Source: Callorhinus ursinus
Taxonomy: Eukaryota; Chordata; Mammalia; Carnivora; Otariidae
Direction of reading: 5' to 3'
Assembly (NCBI RefSeq): GCF_003265705.1
Contig: NW_020312817.1
Location: forward strand, 46,007,113-46,071,112
Length of the DNA stretch: 64,000 nucleotides
Positions 11,401 through 22,625 of this stretch are shown here, piece by piece. Position numbers and translations under genes: made by a program. Every line of letters begins with the position of its first letter. The stretch's first letter is position 1. The notes under the pieces were generated by a model that saw nothing but the letters and a program-made list of their open reading frames with translations, had not been told where the DNA came from and searched no databases.

Positions 11401-12439
11401 CTCATACTTTCTCCAAGGTAAGCAAGAGATTATGCAACTGAAAAAAGAAATTAACTAAAGAAGGCTTTGCTCAAGTACCGGTTTGTGGTATTCCCTGTGT
11501 ATGTCACATTTATTCTAAGTGAGAAATTATAGTTGGGTAGTATCTGAGAAAGATTCAAGATGTCTCTTGAACTGAACCTGGATGGGTAGGTGAGCCAAAA
11601 ACCAGTAAAAGACAGTGATTTAGAAAACCAGACCTTGTTACATGGTAATCTTATATGTAACCATTTCCTAGATATTTGTGAGTTGCATTCCTTTCCCTAG
11701 GTTTTATTCAAACGAAAAATAAAACAAAAATAACAACAACAAAATATTCAAAAAGTCCCAAGGCCAAAAGAAGTGTCAGTCATATATATATTTTTTTTTT
11801 TTTTACTACACAAATTATATCATCTGGCTCCCCCATAATTCATACTACAGTCTGGGACTTTAAGATAATATAAGTGGTGGTATAAAAGTTGCACTTGTTG
11901 ATTTTATAACAGTCCTCTTTTGTTATGTTGGTTTCAAAAGCTGTTCATACACTTATGTAGACTATAATTTTTCAGTCAGAGTAGTTACGAGCCCCCAGAG
12001 TATTCTAAATGACCCAAAGCACTTGCTTTTAGTTCCTAACTGACATGCATGGAAAACATTAGGGGCGTTTATAGGGGATAGTAACACATCTCCTACAAAA
12101 TATTCTGGGAAATCACTTAATGAGGAGCTACAATGTCAATCCACTTTGGGATGGGATGCAGCCAATTCTTGAGTAATGTGTGTTCTAAACATAAAAGGCT
12201 TCCTGTACTCCCTTTTAATTTCAGGAATTTCTATCACTTGCTATTAGTGCTGACAGATTTCTGACTGTGGTTAAGTATGGAATGAGATCAGCATCTAACT
12301 TTACTTCTCTGAATTTCATGTCCTTGATAATTGCACTTGCAGTTATAAGTGGAGAAGAGATTACACATCCTTGAAGGTAAATGTTAATCTACATGTTCAA
12401 ACAGCAAATAAACTACTTGGGCCAGTTTTCTATTTGCAA
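11401..12439. other. Non-coding stretch, nothing recognised
   Basis: Includes a T-run near 11791-11804. No repeat family or coding frame supported. Confidence 0.5.
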
Positions 12440-12610
12440 GCTGGCAACCAGGAGATCCTGGAGACCTAACAGATGTCGTAATCTCAGTTCCACAACTATC
12501 TACCTGGGCCATCCTGAGAACATAACTTGACCTCTCTGAAATATAATGTCTTCATCTGTAACATAGGAGTTTGATTATTGGGTTTTAAATTTCTAAAATG
12601 TAGTATTTTA
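12440..12610 (+). mobile_element. MIR SINE fragment
   Basis: Shows the MIR order on the plus strand: 'aatctcagttccacaactat', 'aacttgacctctctgaaata', 'atgtcttcatctgtaacata', 'ggag'. This corresponds to the core and the 'cctcatctgtaaaatggg' segment. Old and diverged. Confidence 0.65.
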
Positions 12611-13559
12611 TGATTAATAATTTTCTTCTATGTGATGTCTTACTTTGCCATGGTTTCAGATAATATTTTTAAAAAAAATTTAAGCTAGAACTCTTTGCAG
12701 GAAGAGATGATAACAAACACAGTACAGTTGAAAATTTTGATGAACACTGAGTCATCAATCTTTTACAATATCTGAAATTTCAGTCTTAACTTTTTAAGTT
12801 TCTTCTGTTTTAAGGACATTGAATTTTTGTAGATTTGTTTTTAGACTCTGTAGTTGGGATATGGATTTTGCTATTATATTATTCTATATTTTCATTAATT
12901 AAAAATTGAGGCCTTGAGGGAATCAGGAAATTGTTAAGAACATATAAAACTCCCCCACAGACTTCCCAGAGACCCTAAAACCCAAACAACCCAGAATGAG
13001 GTATGGATAAAAATAAGTATTAAACATAGGCCAGAACCTAAATTTCATATTAGACACTTTTCATTGGTTTCTAAGTCAATTTCATATTGGGACGTAGAAT
13101 TTCTGATTTTAGGGAGATATTATTTACCCTATGGCTAAAATAGGACAATTGATTCTGAAGAAACTGAAGAATCTGTCTTAAGATGTCTAGGACTCCTAAT
13201 AGGGAAGACAAAGCCAGAAAGTAAAGTCATCCTCAGTACAGCACCTGGGATAGAAGAAGACATATTGGAACACGTCTGTAGGAAGCCCACAAGTCACACT
13301 CTACAGAGGCTGCCCATACTACACAAGTAAGTCTTTTCTCGTTAATGAAATACTTCAAAGATACAAAAGAGTTACATGTAGAATAATGTACACCAAGAAA
13401 ATATCACTCAGATTAAAAAATACAAACTACTTTTCCATATTCACTATAGATATTTTTAAGTAAATAAACATTACAAATAGACATGTTTCTTTGGATTCTT
13501 TCTGAATCTCCTTTATGTCCAGTGAAGTCATTGCTACCCTGATGTTTCAATGTATTTAT
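12611..13559. other. Non-coding stretch, nothing recognised
   Basis: No coding frame of interest. The part from 12900 to 13330 looks unique; no repeat recognised. Confidence 0.5.
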
Positions 13560-14070
13560 GATCCCTCTATTGCCCATAATATCTCTATACTTTAGCCAGT
13601 GTAGGCTAATATACAAATTAATATTGATTTATATGTTATTAAAATTTATATTAAAACAGCACTTTGCAATTTGTTGCAACCATTTAACATCAGATTTTTT
13701 AGTATAATCCAGTTTATACATATATATTTAATTCAATAATTACATTCTTTATAGCATTTCATTGTATGAGTATACTATAATTTATGCATTCAAATATTTG
13801 TAGGTATTGAGATTATTTCTAATTTATTCGTTTAGCAGCAATTGCTGCAATGAGGATCTTTGTACATAGATTTTTATTCATTGTGTAAAGGATGCATATA
13901 AGGAACAAATATCAAAGTGGAATTTCTGATCATAAAGCATATATATTTTTAACTTTAATAGAGGTTTACAGATTAGCTTTCCAAAGTGATTGCTGTAGTT
14001 TGTACTTTCCACAACAGAGTATTAAAATTCTCTCTCTCATCCTTGTCAATAATTGGTGTTATCAGGAAAA
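13560..14070 (-). mobile_element. Old L1M ORF2 C-terminal end, antisense
   Basis: The plus strand shows the classic antisense L1 order: 'gcaattgctgcaatgaggat', 'ctttgtacatagatttttat', 'aaagtggaatttctgatcat', 'tagctttccaaagtgattgc', 'catccttgtcaataattggt', 'gttatcag'. Strongly diverged, with no intact frame. The right end is clear and the left end is approximate. Confidence 0.7.
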
Positions 14071-14276
14071 AAAGTAATTGGTATAATCAGACTTTCAGTT
14101 TCTCTGATTCTAAGAGCTATAAGATCTAATCTTGGTATTCATATCTCACTTTGATATTCCATGTATTTTGATATTTGATATTCTCATAAAGTTTAAATTG
14201 TAAATAATCAGTTATTGTAATATTTATTTCTGCATTTAGCAAAGAGCTATTTGGAAAACTAAAAAAAAAAAAAAGG

Positions 14277-14475
14277 ACTTCCCTCCTGCAGGAAGCAGAT
14301 AGGAGGCAGAGGAGCAAAGCCCACATCCCTGGGAACGTCCCATGGCAAGGGCTGACTACTGGCTCTGGGCCTGCCCAGGCCAACCATGCCCCTTCCTGGA
14401 GGACTAGGGGCTTGTGTACTATGAGGTTGTTTGGTCCTCTCTGTGACCTGAGAGCAGCAGCTCTCGGGCCCATTC
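14277..14475. other. GC-rich patch after an A-run, origin unknown
   Basis: About 200 bases of GC-rich sequence follow a run of 14 A (about 14261-14274) in very AT-rich surroundings. It is not CanSINE and I do not recognise it. A minus-strand frame of 115 codons crosses it (14126-14473), but its phenylalanine run is just the A-run read backwards, so I do not call it a gene. Confidence 0.5.
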
Positions 14476-14930
14476 CACCAGACTTTGACTTTAGAATAGA
14501 AAATGACCCATCATCTTTAGGAAGATTTACTGGCTATTTATACAAGGTTCCATAAATAATACAAAATAAAAAAAGAATTTTCTCAACTTTCCTCCCAACA
14601 TCTTACAAGAAAATGTACTTTGCCACATCTAGACATTCTGTGTGTAAAATGATTTGGGACTTAGGATAAGTAGAATTAGAAAATCACATGTCCTTGAAAT
14701 TGCTAGAACTGATACAGGAATTCAGCAAAGTTGTAGGATATAAAATCAATGCACAGAAGTCTGTTGAATTTCTATACACTAACAATGAAGTAGCAGAAAG
14801 AGAACTCAAGGAATTGTTTCCATTTACAATTGCACTAAGAACCGTAAGATACCTAGGAATAAACCTAACCAGAAAGGTAAAAGATCTGTACTCTGGAAAC
14901 TACAGAAAACTTATGAAAGAAATTGAGGAA

Positions 14931-15110
14931 GGGGCTGCTGGGTGTCTCAGTCTGTTGAGAGGCTGCTTTCGGCTCAGGTCATGATCGCGGGGTCCTGGGA
15001 TCGAGCCCCAAATCAGGCTTCCTGCTCAGTGGGAGTCTGCTTCTCCCTCCTACTCTCCCTCTGTTCTCTCTCTCTCTCTCTCTCTCAAATAAATAAAAAT
15101 CTTATAAAAA
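14931..15110 (+). mobile_element. CanSINE inside L1
   Basis: Head 'ggggctgctgggtgtctcag' with a diverged core, then 'ggctcaggtcatgatcgcgg', TC-rich linker with a (CT)n run and AATAAA-rich tail. Flanks 'aaagaaattgagga' at 14916-14929 and 'aaagaaattgaag' at 15111-15123 are the duplicated L1 target. It is therefore younger than the L1 it splits. Confidence 0.94.
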
Positions 15111-16412
15111 AAAGAAATTGAAGACACAAAGAAATGGAAAAGCATTTCATGCTAATGGACTGGAAAAACAAATACTGTTAAAATGTCCATGCTACCTAGA
15201 GCAATCTACACATTTAAAGCAATCCCTATCAAAAGAGTATCAACATTTTTCAAGGAGCTGGAACAAACCATCCTAATACTTATCTAGAACCACAAAAGAC
15301 CCCAAATAGCCAAAGTAATGTTGAAAAAGAAAACCAAAGGTGGAGGCATCATAATTCCAGACTTCAAGCTATATTACAAAGCTGTAATCATCAAGACAGT
15401 ATGATACTGGAACAAAAACAGACACATAGATCAACAGAATAGAGGACCCAGAAATGGACCCTCAACTCTATGGTCAACTAATCTTTGACAAAGCAGGAAA
15501 GAATATCTAATGGAAAAAAGTCTCTTCAACAAAAGGTGCTGGGAAAACCGGACAGCCACATGCAGAAGAATGAAACTGGACCATTTCCTCACACCACACA
15601 TAAAAATAGACTCAGAATGGATGAAAGACCTAAATGTGAGATAGGAATCCATTAAAATCCTTGAGGAGAACACAGGCAGCAACCTCTTCGACCTCTTCAA
15701 CCTCAGCCACAGCAACTTTTTCCTAGAAACATTGCCAAAGGCAAGGGAGGAAGCAAGGGCAAAAATGAACTATTGGGACTTCATCAGGATAAAAAAGCTT
15801 TTGCACAGCAAAGGAAACAATCAACAAAACTAAAAGGCAACCTACTGAATGGGAGAAGATATTCACAAATGACATATCAGATAAAGAGCTAGCATCCAAA
15901 ATCTATGAAGAACTTAAACTCAACAACTAAAGAGCAAAAAATCCAGTTAAGAAATGGGCCGAAGACATGAACACACTTTCTCCAAAGAAGCCATACAAAT
16001 GGATAACAGACACATGTAAAAATGGTCAACATCACTTGGCATCAGGGAAATACAAATCAAAACTACAAAGAGATACCACCTCACACCAGGCAGAACGGCT
16101 AAAATTAACAAGTCGGGAAATAACAGATGTTGGTGAGGATGCAGAAAATGGTGAACCCCCTTACACTTTTGGTAGGAATGCAAACTGGTGCAGCCACTCT
16201 GGAAAATAGTATGGTGGTTCTGCAAAAAGTTAAAAATAGAGCTACCCTATGCCCCAGCAACTGCACTCCTAGGCATTTAACCAAAGGATACAAACACAAT
16301 GATTCAAAGGGGCTTGTCTACCCTAATGTTTATAGCAGCAAAGTCCACAATAGCCAAAACATGGAAAGAGCCTAGATGTTCATCAACAGATGAATGGATA
16401 AAGAAGATGTGG

Positions 16413-16415
<3 letters not shown>

Positions 16416-16455
<40 letters not shown>
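16416..16455. repeat. (CA)n microsatellite inside L1 ORF2
   Basis: About 20 uninterrupted AC units between 'aagaagatgtggtata' and the sequence leading to 'aattgaatattac'. It sits at the same L1 position as the (TA)n tract at 58771-58802 in another copy. Confidence 0.97.
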
Positions 16456-16457
<2 letters not shown>

Positions 16458-16918
16458 ATGCACAAACAATTGAATATTACTCACCCATCAAAAAGAATGA
16501 AATCTTGTCATTTGCAATAGCACATATAGAACTAGAGGGTATTATGCTAAGTGAAATAATGAGTCAGAGAAAGACAAATATCATATGATTTCACTCATAA
16601 GTGGAATTTAAGAAACAAAACAGATGAACACAGGGGAAGGGAAGGAAAAATAAAATAAGATAAAAATAGAGAGGGAGGCAAAGCATAAGAAACTCTTAAC
16701 TCTAGGAAACAAACTGAGGGTTGCTGGAGGGGAGGTGGGTGGGGGGGTGGGGTAACTGGGTGATGGACATTAAGGAGGGCACTTGATGTAATGAGCACTG
16801 GGTGTTATATGCAACTGATGAATCACTAAATTCTATCCCTGAAACTAATAAACTAATAATACAGTATATGTTAACTAAATTATATTTAAATAAAAAGTTA
16901 AAAAAAAGAAAATCACAT

Positions 16919-17279
16919 ATCTTGTAAGTGCCCTTTTGTTTTAAAAAAATCATAGAAAAGAAATGCTTCTGGAGATGACTCTTGGAAATGGAATTGTTAG
17001 ACTTCTTCTAGAAGTGATGTTAGATGAAGCAGGAGGTGGTAAGGAGGAAGAGAAAAAGGGTTCTATGCCAGACTGCTCATATTTAGAAGACATTTTCATA
17101 TTGTAATTATTGTTTTGTGTGTATATTTTTTTCCTCACTACTGTATATATAGTTGACAATTGTATTTAAAAAATGTATATTTAATGTTTCTAGATGTTTT
17201 GAAGTACCTGATATATGTTAAAAGATGTAGTAAAATATACATTTTGTAAATATTCTTTTGTTAAAATTCAAACGAAATA
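16919..17279. other. Non-coding stretch, nothing recognised
   Basis: AT-rich flank between the L1 and the Tigger-type element, with no supported feature. Confidence 0.5.
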
Positions 17280-17825
17280 CAGTTGGTCCTTGGGGTGCCT
17301 GGGTGGCTCAGTCAGTTAAGCATTTCACTTCAGCTCAGGTCATGATCTCAGGGTCCTGGGATGGAGCCCTGGGTGGAGTTCCTGCTCAGTGGAGAGTCTG
17401 CTTGTCCCTTTCCTTCTCCCTCTGCCCCTCCCCCTGCTTGTGCTCTCTCTTTCTCAAATAAATAAATAAAATCTTAAAAAAAAAGAAAAGAAATACAGTT
17501 GACCCTTGAGCAACACCAGTGTTGGGGCACCAACCTCTCCTTCAGTCAGAAATCCATGTATAACTTTTGACCCCCCAAAACTTAACTACTAATAGCCTAC
17601 TGTTGATAAGAAGTTTAATGATAAACAGTTAATTAACACATATTTTGTATGTTAAATGTATTATATACTGTATCCTTACAATAAAGTTAGCTTTAAAAGA
17701 AATGTTATTAAGCAAATCATAAGGAAGAGAAAATAAATTTACAGTATTGTACTGTATTCACTGAAAAAAAAATACACTTAAGCAGACCTGTGCAGTTCAA
17801 AACCATGTTGTTCAAGGGCCAACTG
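17280..17825. mobile_element. Tigger-type (TcMar) non-autonomous DNA transposon, split by a CanSINE
   Basis: Terminal inverted repeats are seen directly. The left end, repeated by the SINE duplication, reads 'cagttgacccttgagcaaca' (17496), and the right end is 'tgttgttcaagggccaactg' (17806-17825). The element is flanked by TA at 17278-17279 and 17826-17827, as for mariner-class insertions. The interior ('tatactgtatccttacaata' near 17666, 'tcataaggaagagaaaataa' near 17718) fits a Tigger2-like element. At about 350 bp without the SINE, it is an internally deleted copy with no transposase. Confidence 0.9.
17293..17489 (+). mobile_element. CanSINE inside a transposon terminal repeat
   Basis: Head 'ggggtgcctgggtggctcag', core with 'cacttcagctcaggtcatga', TC-rich linker and AAATAAATAAAATC tail. 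The 19-bp target duplication (gaaatacagttg then gtccttg / acccttg) at 17274-17292 and 17490-17508 differs at two positions. It copies the first 13 bases of the Tigger-type element, so that transposon was there first. Confidence 0.96.
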
Positions 17826-17827
17826 TA

Positions 17828-19282
17828 TTCTCTTTTGGATATGGGTTTACTCCATACGGACATAACATGAATGGATGTGATATGTTATTAACTCCAACTC
17901 CTGCACACCTAACTGCTATCTTTTGGGCTGGCCAAGCCTCTTGGGAATGCTCTCTTTCTAGCTACTGCTGTAGCAGCCACCCTCTGAAGCCTTGCCAGGG
18001 GAGGGGAGAGAAGCTGGCATTAACCTGCAAGCTGGTGGCTTATGAATCTTTGACCTGGCCCTAGTGAGTCCAGGGGTTTAATTTTATTACTCACTTTTCT
18101 ACTTTTTGCAGAAATTAGTTCCCTCCCTCCATCTGCTGTGTGAATTCTATGGTCATTTCTCCAATTGTCAGAAATGAAATTGAGCCCTGGCTCACAATCA
18201 GCCATTCTGGGAAGTATAGAATTTGTTACCCTTTCAACAGCGGCAACTCTAAAATGTCTAAATAGAAAAGGCTGAGGAACACAGATGAGTATTGATGTAG
18301 GTGGATAAACAGATAATCTCTCTTGCAGCTGCAATTCCATAGTTAGACAAAAAGAAACAAAGAAAAATCACAAATTTTATGTTTTTTTTTTGTGTGTGTG
18401 TGGTGGGTTTGGTAGGGTTGAAAGAGTTTAAAGAAGCAAAAGCCACGCTTTAGCATTGTAGAGCTTCCCAGACAGCCTTCAAGAAGACATGGAAAATAGG
18501 AATGTATCATCCAAGGAAGAACTTTTCTGGAAATACATTATCTAATAATTTCTAGAGTTAGAGAAAGGACATTTCCTCAGGTTACAGTTCAACTTATTAG
18601 AGCAGCACAGGGTAGATCTGTTAAAATGGATACTTCAAGGAGAATTTTTATGAGGGGCAGGGATAGTGGAAGGAGGGATTCCTACTAGAAACAAAGCTCT
18701 TAGATCTCATCTGCCAGTTACAGAATAGAGGTCTGAGCAGTAAGCCTTGAAAAATATCTCTGAGAATTCGGAGGTGAGGATATATAAGTAATGTTCTATT
18801 TTCCTGTACATGTGAATAATAATGTGGTTGGATGGAGTCTTTTAGTTCACAGTGTTTTTTTTTTCCCTCTTGGAATCTTAGAGCTGTGCTCCGGACTGAT
18901 GCTTTTGCCACTAACCATTTTGCGCAGTTGTTCCTTTGTTTTCCTTTTTTTAAATTTATGCTTGACACTTGCATGATTTATTTTCTTAATCTTGAAATTA
19001 AAATAATTGAGTAAGAAATGTTTCATAGGAACTTCTATTATTAAGTTTGGCTTATAGAAATGACCTATTTTCCTTAGATAAGGAAATAGTTCCCCAATTC
19101 TTGCTTTAAATATGTCTCTTTATCTGTTCATTTCTCTCTTTGAAATTTGTAATATTCATATATTGAATTTCTTAGCTCTTTCTCTTTTATATTTCAGATT
19201 CATCTCTTTATTCTCTGAGTTTAATTTTGTCTTCTATAGTAAACTGTATGCCATTCATTATCTCAATTTTATTTTTGAATGT
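17828..19282. other. Non-coding stretch, nothing recognised
   Basis: No gene. Includes a T/GT-rich tract at about 18381-18402. The T-rich part from 18990 to 19282 could be antisense LINE sequence, but I cannot support a family. Confidence 0.5.
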
Positions 19283-19292
19283 TGTATTTATG

Positions 19293-19491
19293 GTTTTTTT
19301 TAAGATTTTATTTATTTATTTGACAGAGAGAGAGAGACGGCAAGAGAGGGAACACAAGCAGGGGGAGTGGGAGAGGGAGAAGCAGGCTTCCCGCGGAGCA
19401 GGGAGCCCGATGCGGGGCTCCATCCCAGGTCCTTGGGATCATGACCTGAGCCAAAGGCAGATGCTTAATGACCAAGCCACCCAGGTGCCCC
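19293..19491 (-). mobile_element. CanSINE
   Basis: Inverted CanSINE: T-rich tail with 'ttatttatttatttgacaga', GAGAGA linker, 'gagaagcaggcttcccgcgg', 'gggatcatgacctgagccaa', ending 'caagccacccaggtgcccc'. A perfect 10-bp duplication (tgtatttatg) lies at 19283-19292 and 19492-19501. Confidence 0.95.
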
Positions 19492-19712
19492 TGTATTTAT
19501 GTTTTCATATCAGAGAAATCTCCCCTGATTTCTGAGTCATCACATTCTGTAGCTATATCGACCTTCAGACCTTGTTGAGAAACAATGTTTAAAATAGATG
19601 GCTTCAATATTCTTGTTTCTTTTTGTTAGTTTCTTTCATAGCTCTGGTACCTTTTGGACTAAATTTGTTTGTAGACCTAAAAGGACACTCTAGGTCACTG
19701 CCTTTTCTTTTC

Positions 19713-19901
19713 TTAAGATTTTATTTATTTATTTGAGAGACAGAATGAGATAGAGAGAGAGAGCATGAGAGGGGGGAGGGTCCGAGGGAGAAGCAGACTC
19801 CCTGCTGAGCAGGGAGCCCGATGTGGGACTCGATCCCGGGACTCCAGGACCATGACCTGAGCCGAAGGCAGTCACTTAACCAACTGAGTCACCCAGGCAC
19901 C
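19713..19901 (-). mobile_element. CanSINE
   Basis: Inverted CanSINE close to the previous one, with linker 'gagcatgagaggggggaggg' and 'gggactcgatcccgggactc' like the copy at 7768-7963, so probably the same subfamily. It is flanked by TTTTC-rich repeats ('ccttttcttttc' at 19701-19712 and again from 19901), which blur the exact right border and duplication. Confidence 0.93.
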
Positions 19902-19923
19902 CTTTTCTTTTCTTTTCTTTTTT

Positions 19924-21542
19924 GGCCATTTTCCTATTTGTTTTAAATTAAGTGCTCATTTTATTGTTTTAATATACACAAGCAGAAATTTAAGACAAGG
20001 ATGAATCTGCAGTATCTTATGTTACCTACAAGATAGAAGGCTCTAAAACAATTAGAATTTAATTTTTAAAAAAGTATTCTGGTACAAAAAGAGATGGCAA
20101 TGCCATCTCTTACATTTATAGGTGTTTTTGATAGTTCTTTAGAGGGTATGGTTTATTATGTTTAAAAAAGGGTGTCAATTGAGGGGGCTTTAAAATTATG
20201 TCATTCTCATATCAGAGGTCCCTATTTTAAGAAGGACATATATTGACCAGAAGGGAGGAAGCAACAAAAATGATGAAGGTATACTGAATTATTTCTAGGT
20301 AACCTAGAGAAAGTAAGGCAGGGGAATAATAGAGCAGTTGTCATTAATTATTTGAAAGGGATAATATATTTATTCTAGTGTGCTCCAAATGGCAGAAATT
20401 ACAGTGAGAATATTTTGTTTAATAAAAGGAAGACATTCATAGTACTTAAAACCCTTTGTTGCTGGAGTTTTTGAAGCTGGGGTTGGTTTGAATATGGGAA
20501 AGATTGTATGGTGTTGAGTGGGAGATGTTTTTATAAGATCTCGTAACAGTCCTTTTCCTCCCGAGCTCCTGTGGTGATTCCACTAAATATCATGTTTAAT
20601 TCCACCAGAGTTTTAAGGTTAGAGAGCATTTGTTCTATTCCATTCAAATAAACCTTTATAATTAAAGAAGTATTTGAATTGTGAAATCTGCCAAGTTAAA
20701 TTTCATTGCATTTAATTTAGTAAAATGAAAATGCCTAGTGACATCCTGGTTAGAACATTTGCCATATTTAGACTGGTAATTAATGTCTAATTGGACAGTA
20801 GTACTCAATTTAGTAGTAATGAAATAATGTCTAAAAATACCAATGGTATTTAAAAAGATATGTGATATATATCCTGAAGCAATTTTCTTAAATGCCAATT
20901 ATAATTTGACATTTAGAGACTGAGCGATGTGATTGCTGATGAAAGTTGTACTATGATCCTATGGCATATGGCTATGCATTCTTATTTGAGGGATATAAAA
21001 ATATTTTGTGTAATTTATAGGTATTCAAAAAATAAATATTTTACTACTGAGAAGAAGGAATTTTAAACCAAAAGTACACTTGTATAACATAGAAACACAG
21101 AAATAAATGGCTTTTTAAAAATATTGTTATTTTATAAAGAACTTTAAGATAAATTTACCTTTACTTGAAGTTGAGCATATTTAGGGGGCTTTTGTCATAC
21201 AACTAAAGCAACACATTCTGTATAATTTTATATATTATTTATGCAAAGAATTTGAGTTGGAACTTGATTTCTAGTACCAATTATAAAACAATTATATACT
21301 GTCAGTTAAACATACACTTATATGCTTTAATTGACAATTGAGAAAAAATATCTTTGTATAATATTTGATGAATCTGGTCAGAATGTGTTTTAGAAAGAAA
21401 TTGACCATAATGTTTCTCAAAGTTGAGCCAAGGAGTAATTTATTCATCAGAATTTTCCTGAAACAGAACCAACAGAACATATATATTGTCCAAAAGAAAA
21501 CCACAGGCCCATATGGCATCACTCGGATCAGACCAAGTCATC
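19924..21542. other. Non-coding stretch, nothing recognised
   Basis: AT-rich, no supported repeat or coding frame. A short self-complementary motif 'gagatggcaatgccatctct' at 20091-20110 is noted separately. Confidence 0.5.
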
Positions 21543-21556
21543 AAAACTGGGTTTAA

Positions 21557-21772
21557 GGGGTGCCTGGGTGGCTCAGTCATTAAGCGTCTGCCTTCGGCTC
21601 AGGTCATGATCCCGGGGTCCTGGGATCGAGCCCCACGTCGGGCTCCCTGCTCCGCGGGAAGCCTGCTTCTCCCTCTCCCACTCCCCCTGCTTGTGTTCCC
21701 TCTCTCGCTGTGTCTCTCTCTGTCAAATAAATAAATAAATCTTAAAAACAAAACAAAACAAAACAAAACACC
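21557..21772 (+). mobile_element. CanSINE with (AAAAC)n tail
   Basis: Near-consensus copy ('tcattaagcgtctgccttcg', 'tgggatcgagccccacgtcg') ending in an AAAAC pentamer tail. A 14-bp target duplication with one mismatch (aaaactgggtttaa / aaacctgggtttaa) lies at 21543-21556 and 21773-21786. Retained CpGs suggest it is comparatively young. Confidence 0.96.
21743..21771. repeat. (AAAAC)n tail repeat of a CanSINE
   Basis: Five AAAAC units, grown from the SINE A-rich tail. Confidence 0.9.
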
Positions 21773-21786
21773 AAACCTGGGTTTAA

Positions 21787-22194
21787 TACCTAACCTAAGT
21801 ACAGTTACAACATCCCCCAGAAATGTAAGTCTTAACCAGTCAGGAATTTTCTGATCAGCACCAATGAGGTAATCTGTGGCCTTTCCATCCCTCAAAGGAA
21901 CATGAAGTAATTTGCATAATAAGGTCCTTTTCCCTTCTCCCCCTAAAGAAAGGTGATCTTGCCTGGAACAATCCTTTCCTTCCTTTTTTGAAAAACTTTT
22001 TTGCCACACCCTCCCTTCTATAAGAACCTTCCATTTTGAACAACACCTCAGAGTGCCCCTCCATTTGTAAGATGGGAGGCTGCCTGATTCATGAATTGTT
22101 TCATAAAGCCAATTAGGTCTTCAAATTTACTTTGTTGAGTTTTGCTTTTTAACTATATATGTATACATGAATATATACATATATACAGAAAGAA
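21787..22194. other. Non-coding stretch, nothing recognised
   Basis: Unique-looking sequence plus an imperfect TATA/TACA-rich tract at about 22155-22187. Confidence 0.5.
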
Positions 22195-22625
22195 AGAGAT
22201 CGGTTTATTTTGAAGAATTGCCTCATGTAATTATAGAGGCTGACAAGTCCTGAGATCTGCAGGTAAGTCAGCAAACTGGCATCTCAGGAAAGTGGTGGTA
22301 TTATTTCAGTCTGAAGGCCACAGTTTCACAGCCCAAGAAAAGCCAATGTTTTAGTTTGAATCAGAGACAGGAAAAACCCGATGTCCCAGTTTAAAGGCAG
22401 TCTGGCAGGAATTCTCTCTTACTTTGGGGAGGGTAAGACTTTTTGCTCTGTTCAAGCCTTCAACTGACTGAATGAGGAGCATATACATTAGGGAAGGTAT
22501 CTGTTTTACTCAGTCCACCGATTTAAATGTTAATTTCATCTAAAGATATCCTCACAGAAACACCAAGAATAATGTTTGACAAAATATCTGAGCACCCCAT
22601 GGCCCAGTCAATTAAACACATGTAA
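22195..22625 (+). mobile_element. Old eutherian interspersed repeat, family not named
   Basis: Phrases such as 'gaggctgacaagtcctgaga' (22239), 'aaaacccgatgtcccagttt' (22374), 'gccttcaactgactgaatga' (22456) and 'gaataatgtttgacaaaata' (22566) recur widely in eutherian genomes as one repeat. I recognise the repeat but cannot give its family name with confidence. No coding capacity. Confidence 0.65.

Larger units (their letters stand above)
14695..16906 (+). mobile_element. 5'-truncated carnivore L1, split by a CanSINE
   Basis: Begins in the ORF2 reverse-transcriptase region just after the catalytic motif; translation gives [26 protein letters not shown] and YLGINL. It continues through the C-terminal region to a 3' UTR with 'gaaacaaactgagggttgct' (16708), 'gatgtaatgagcactgggtg' (16785) and an A-rich tail. 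Flanks 'agaaaatcacat' at 14679-14690 and 16907-16918 are a target duplication, matching further with mismatches. ORF2 is broken by stops and frameshifts. A CanSINE sits at 14931-15110 and a (CA)n tract at 16416-16455. Confidence 0.93.

Noticed and set aside
16127..16375. Overlapping 64-92 codon frames on both strands at 15.9-16.6 kb
   Set aside because: All lie in the broken ORF2 of the L1 at 14695-16906.
20091..20110. Short palindrome 'gagatggcaatgccatctct'
   Set aside because: The arms are under 10 bp, within the range expected by chance in 64 kb.
21599..22009. 136-codon minus-strand frame
   Set aside because: Its C-terminal third (DRERHSERGNTSRGSGRGRS region) is a CanSINE read backwards and the rest has no domain.
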